Below are positions 40,555-41,462 of a stretch of 41,462 nucleotides of DNA, in pieces. The DNA is taken from positions 1 to 41,462 of the forward strand of contig JAFZKT010000064.1 of NCBI GenBank assembly GCA_017553545.1, read 5' to 3'. Position 1 is the first letter of the stretch. Each line of letters begins with the position of its first letter. Below the pieces are notes generated by a model. The model did not search any database. It was not told the origin of the DNA and was given only the letters and a program-made list of their open reading frames with translations. Position numbers and translations under genes: made by a program. Source of the DNA: Bacteroidales bacterium (GTDB taxonomy: Bacteria; Bacteroidota; Bacteroidia; Bacteroidales; UBA932).

Positions 40555-41462
40555 ATGAAGAACTATTTATTTACCAGCGAATCGGTTTCCGAAGGCCATC
40601 CGGACAAGGTGGCGGACCAGATCAGCGACGCCATCCTGGACGAATTCCTGAAGCAGGACCCGGAGGCGAAGGTGGCCTGCGAAAGTTTCTGCTCCACCGG
40701 CATGGTGGTGGTGATGGGCGAGGTGAAGGCCGAGGCCTACGTGGACATCCAGGGCACCGTGCGGGAGACCATCCGCCAGATCGGTTATACCAAGGCCGAA
40801 TATATGTTCGACGCCTCCAGCTGCGGGGTGATGAGCGCCCTGCACGAGCAGAGCCCGGACATCAACCGGGGCGTGGAGCGCGCGAAGGCCGAAGATCAAG
40901 GCGCCGGAGACCAGGGCATGATGTTCGGCTACGCCTGCCGGGATACGGAGGACTATATGCCGCTGGCGCTGTACCTGAGCCACAAAATGCTGCGGATACT
41001 CGCGCAGATCCGCCATCATGAAATCGGCCTGATGCCTTATCTGCGGCCGGACGCCAAGAGCCAGTTCACCATCGAATACGATGGGGATACCCGCCAGCCC
41101 GTGAAGGTGCACACCATCGTCCTGAGCACCCAGCACGACGAATTCGTGCCCGCTTCCCTGGGGCGGATGAGCTACAGGAAGGCGGTGGCCCAGTTCGGCC
41201 AGGCCCGCGTGGACCAGGCCATGCAGCAGAAGATCCGTGAGGACATCGAGAATATCGTGATTCCGCGTCTGAAGGCCGATCTGCCCGAAGCTACGGCGGC
41301 CCTTCTGCACGATTATGTGCTCCACGTCAATCCCACGGGGAAATTCGTCATCGGCGGCCCCCACGGGGACACCGGTCTTACGGGCCGAAAAATCATCGTG
41401 GACACCTACGGCGGCAAGGGTGCCCACGGCGGCGGCGCTTTCTCCGGCAAGGATCCGTCCAA
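40555..41462 (+). CDS. metK: S-adenosylmethionine synthetase (partial, 3' end off window)
   Basis: The first 302 codons are present. Seen: [37 protein letters not shown], the ATP loop [13 protein letters not shown], and [19 protein letters not shown] with [15 protein letters not shown] (the SAM synthetase signature). It makes SAM from methionine and ATP. The frame is open to the window edge. It is controlled by the SAM-II riboswitch and terminator just upstream, so its own product should shut off transcription. Confidence 0.96.
   Translation, partial: MKNYLFTSESVSEGHPDKVADQISDAILDEFLKQDPEAKVACESFCSTGMVVVMGEVKAEAYVDIQGTVRETIRQIGYTKAEYMFDASSCGVMSALHEQSPDINRGVERAKAEDQGAGDQGMMFGYACRDTEDYMPLALYLSHKMLRILAQIRHHEIGLMPYLRPDAKSQFTIEYDGDTRQPVKVHTIVLSTQHDEFVPASLGRMSYRKAVAQFGQARVDQAMQQKIREDIENIVIPRLKADLPEATAALLHDYVLHVNPTGKFVIGGPHGDTGLTGRKIIVDTYGGKGAHGGGAFSGKDPS

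Overview
The window looks like a chromosomal segment of a GC-rich member of the Bacteroidota, probably Bacteroidales. The evidence is the promoter type before most genes (a -7 box TAnnTTTG, sometimes with TTG about 20 nt upstream), the near absence of Shine-Dalgarno sequences, and gene families typical of that phylum (b558-type SdhC, TrpB2, DUF3109, FISUMP-like lipoproteins, a short MiaA). The species cannot be named from sequence alone. Most genes are housekeeping. The unusual material lies in RNA elements, repeats and gene architecture.

Layout. 1-1080: the edge of an unknown zinc-ribbon gene, a 28-bp palindrome, then a tRNA-Leu(UAA) gene (minus strand) split between U34 and A35 of the anticodon by a 722-nt group I intron carrying an HNH endonuclease ORF. 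1190-6831 (minus): the elongasome operon mreB-mreC-mreD-mrdA(PBP2)-rodA. 6917-8213: ispD (plus) and a Lrp/AsnC regulator (minus), separated by a multi-hairpin repeat. 8265-10577 (minus): topA. 10700-14944 (plus): PBP1A-ddl-prmC. 15064-21900: an unknown lipoprotein, a U32 peptidase-like protein, a secreted TPR protein, a degenerate M16-like protein and a DUF3109 protein. 21852-24579 (minus): a coiled-coil membrane protein, hemW, a membrane protein and DUF2007. 24636-29537: M24 aminopeptidase, trpB2, an orphan sdhC and pyrH. 29558-32582: a FISUMP-like lipoprotein and a secreted protein of unknown function. 32597-38442 (minus): alaS, an in-frame LptF/G permease-Fmt fusion, and thiamine pyrophosphokinase. 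38443-38943: a 500-bp intergenic region full of dyad repeats. 38944-41462 (plus): smpB, miaA and metK, the last behind a SAM-II riboswitch and terminator and cut by the window edge.

How it fits together. Three blocks serve the envelope: the Mre/PBP2/RodA elongasome, PBP1A with Ddl, and the LPS-export permease domain. A second theme is translation: tRNA-Leu, PrmC, AlaS, Fmt, SmpB, MiaA and MetK.

Main discoveries proposed: (1) the tRNA-Leu(UAA) group I intron, whose HNH frame also encodes most of the ribozyme core; (2) a family of about 60-100 bp triple-hairpin repeats (three copies), one inserted in frame inside MiaA, plus a different 68-bp inverted repeat in frame inside Fmt; (3) the LptF/G-Fmt fusion; (4) two separate dyad-repeat arrays between alaS and smpB; (5) a SAM-II riboswitch coupled to an intrinsic terminator before metK.
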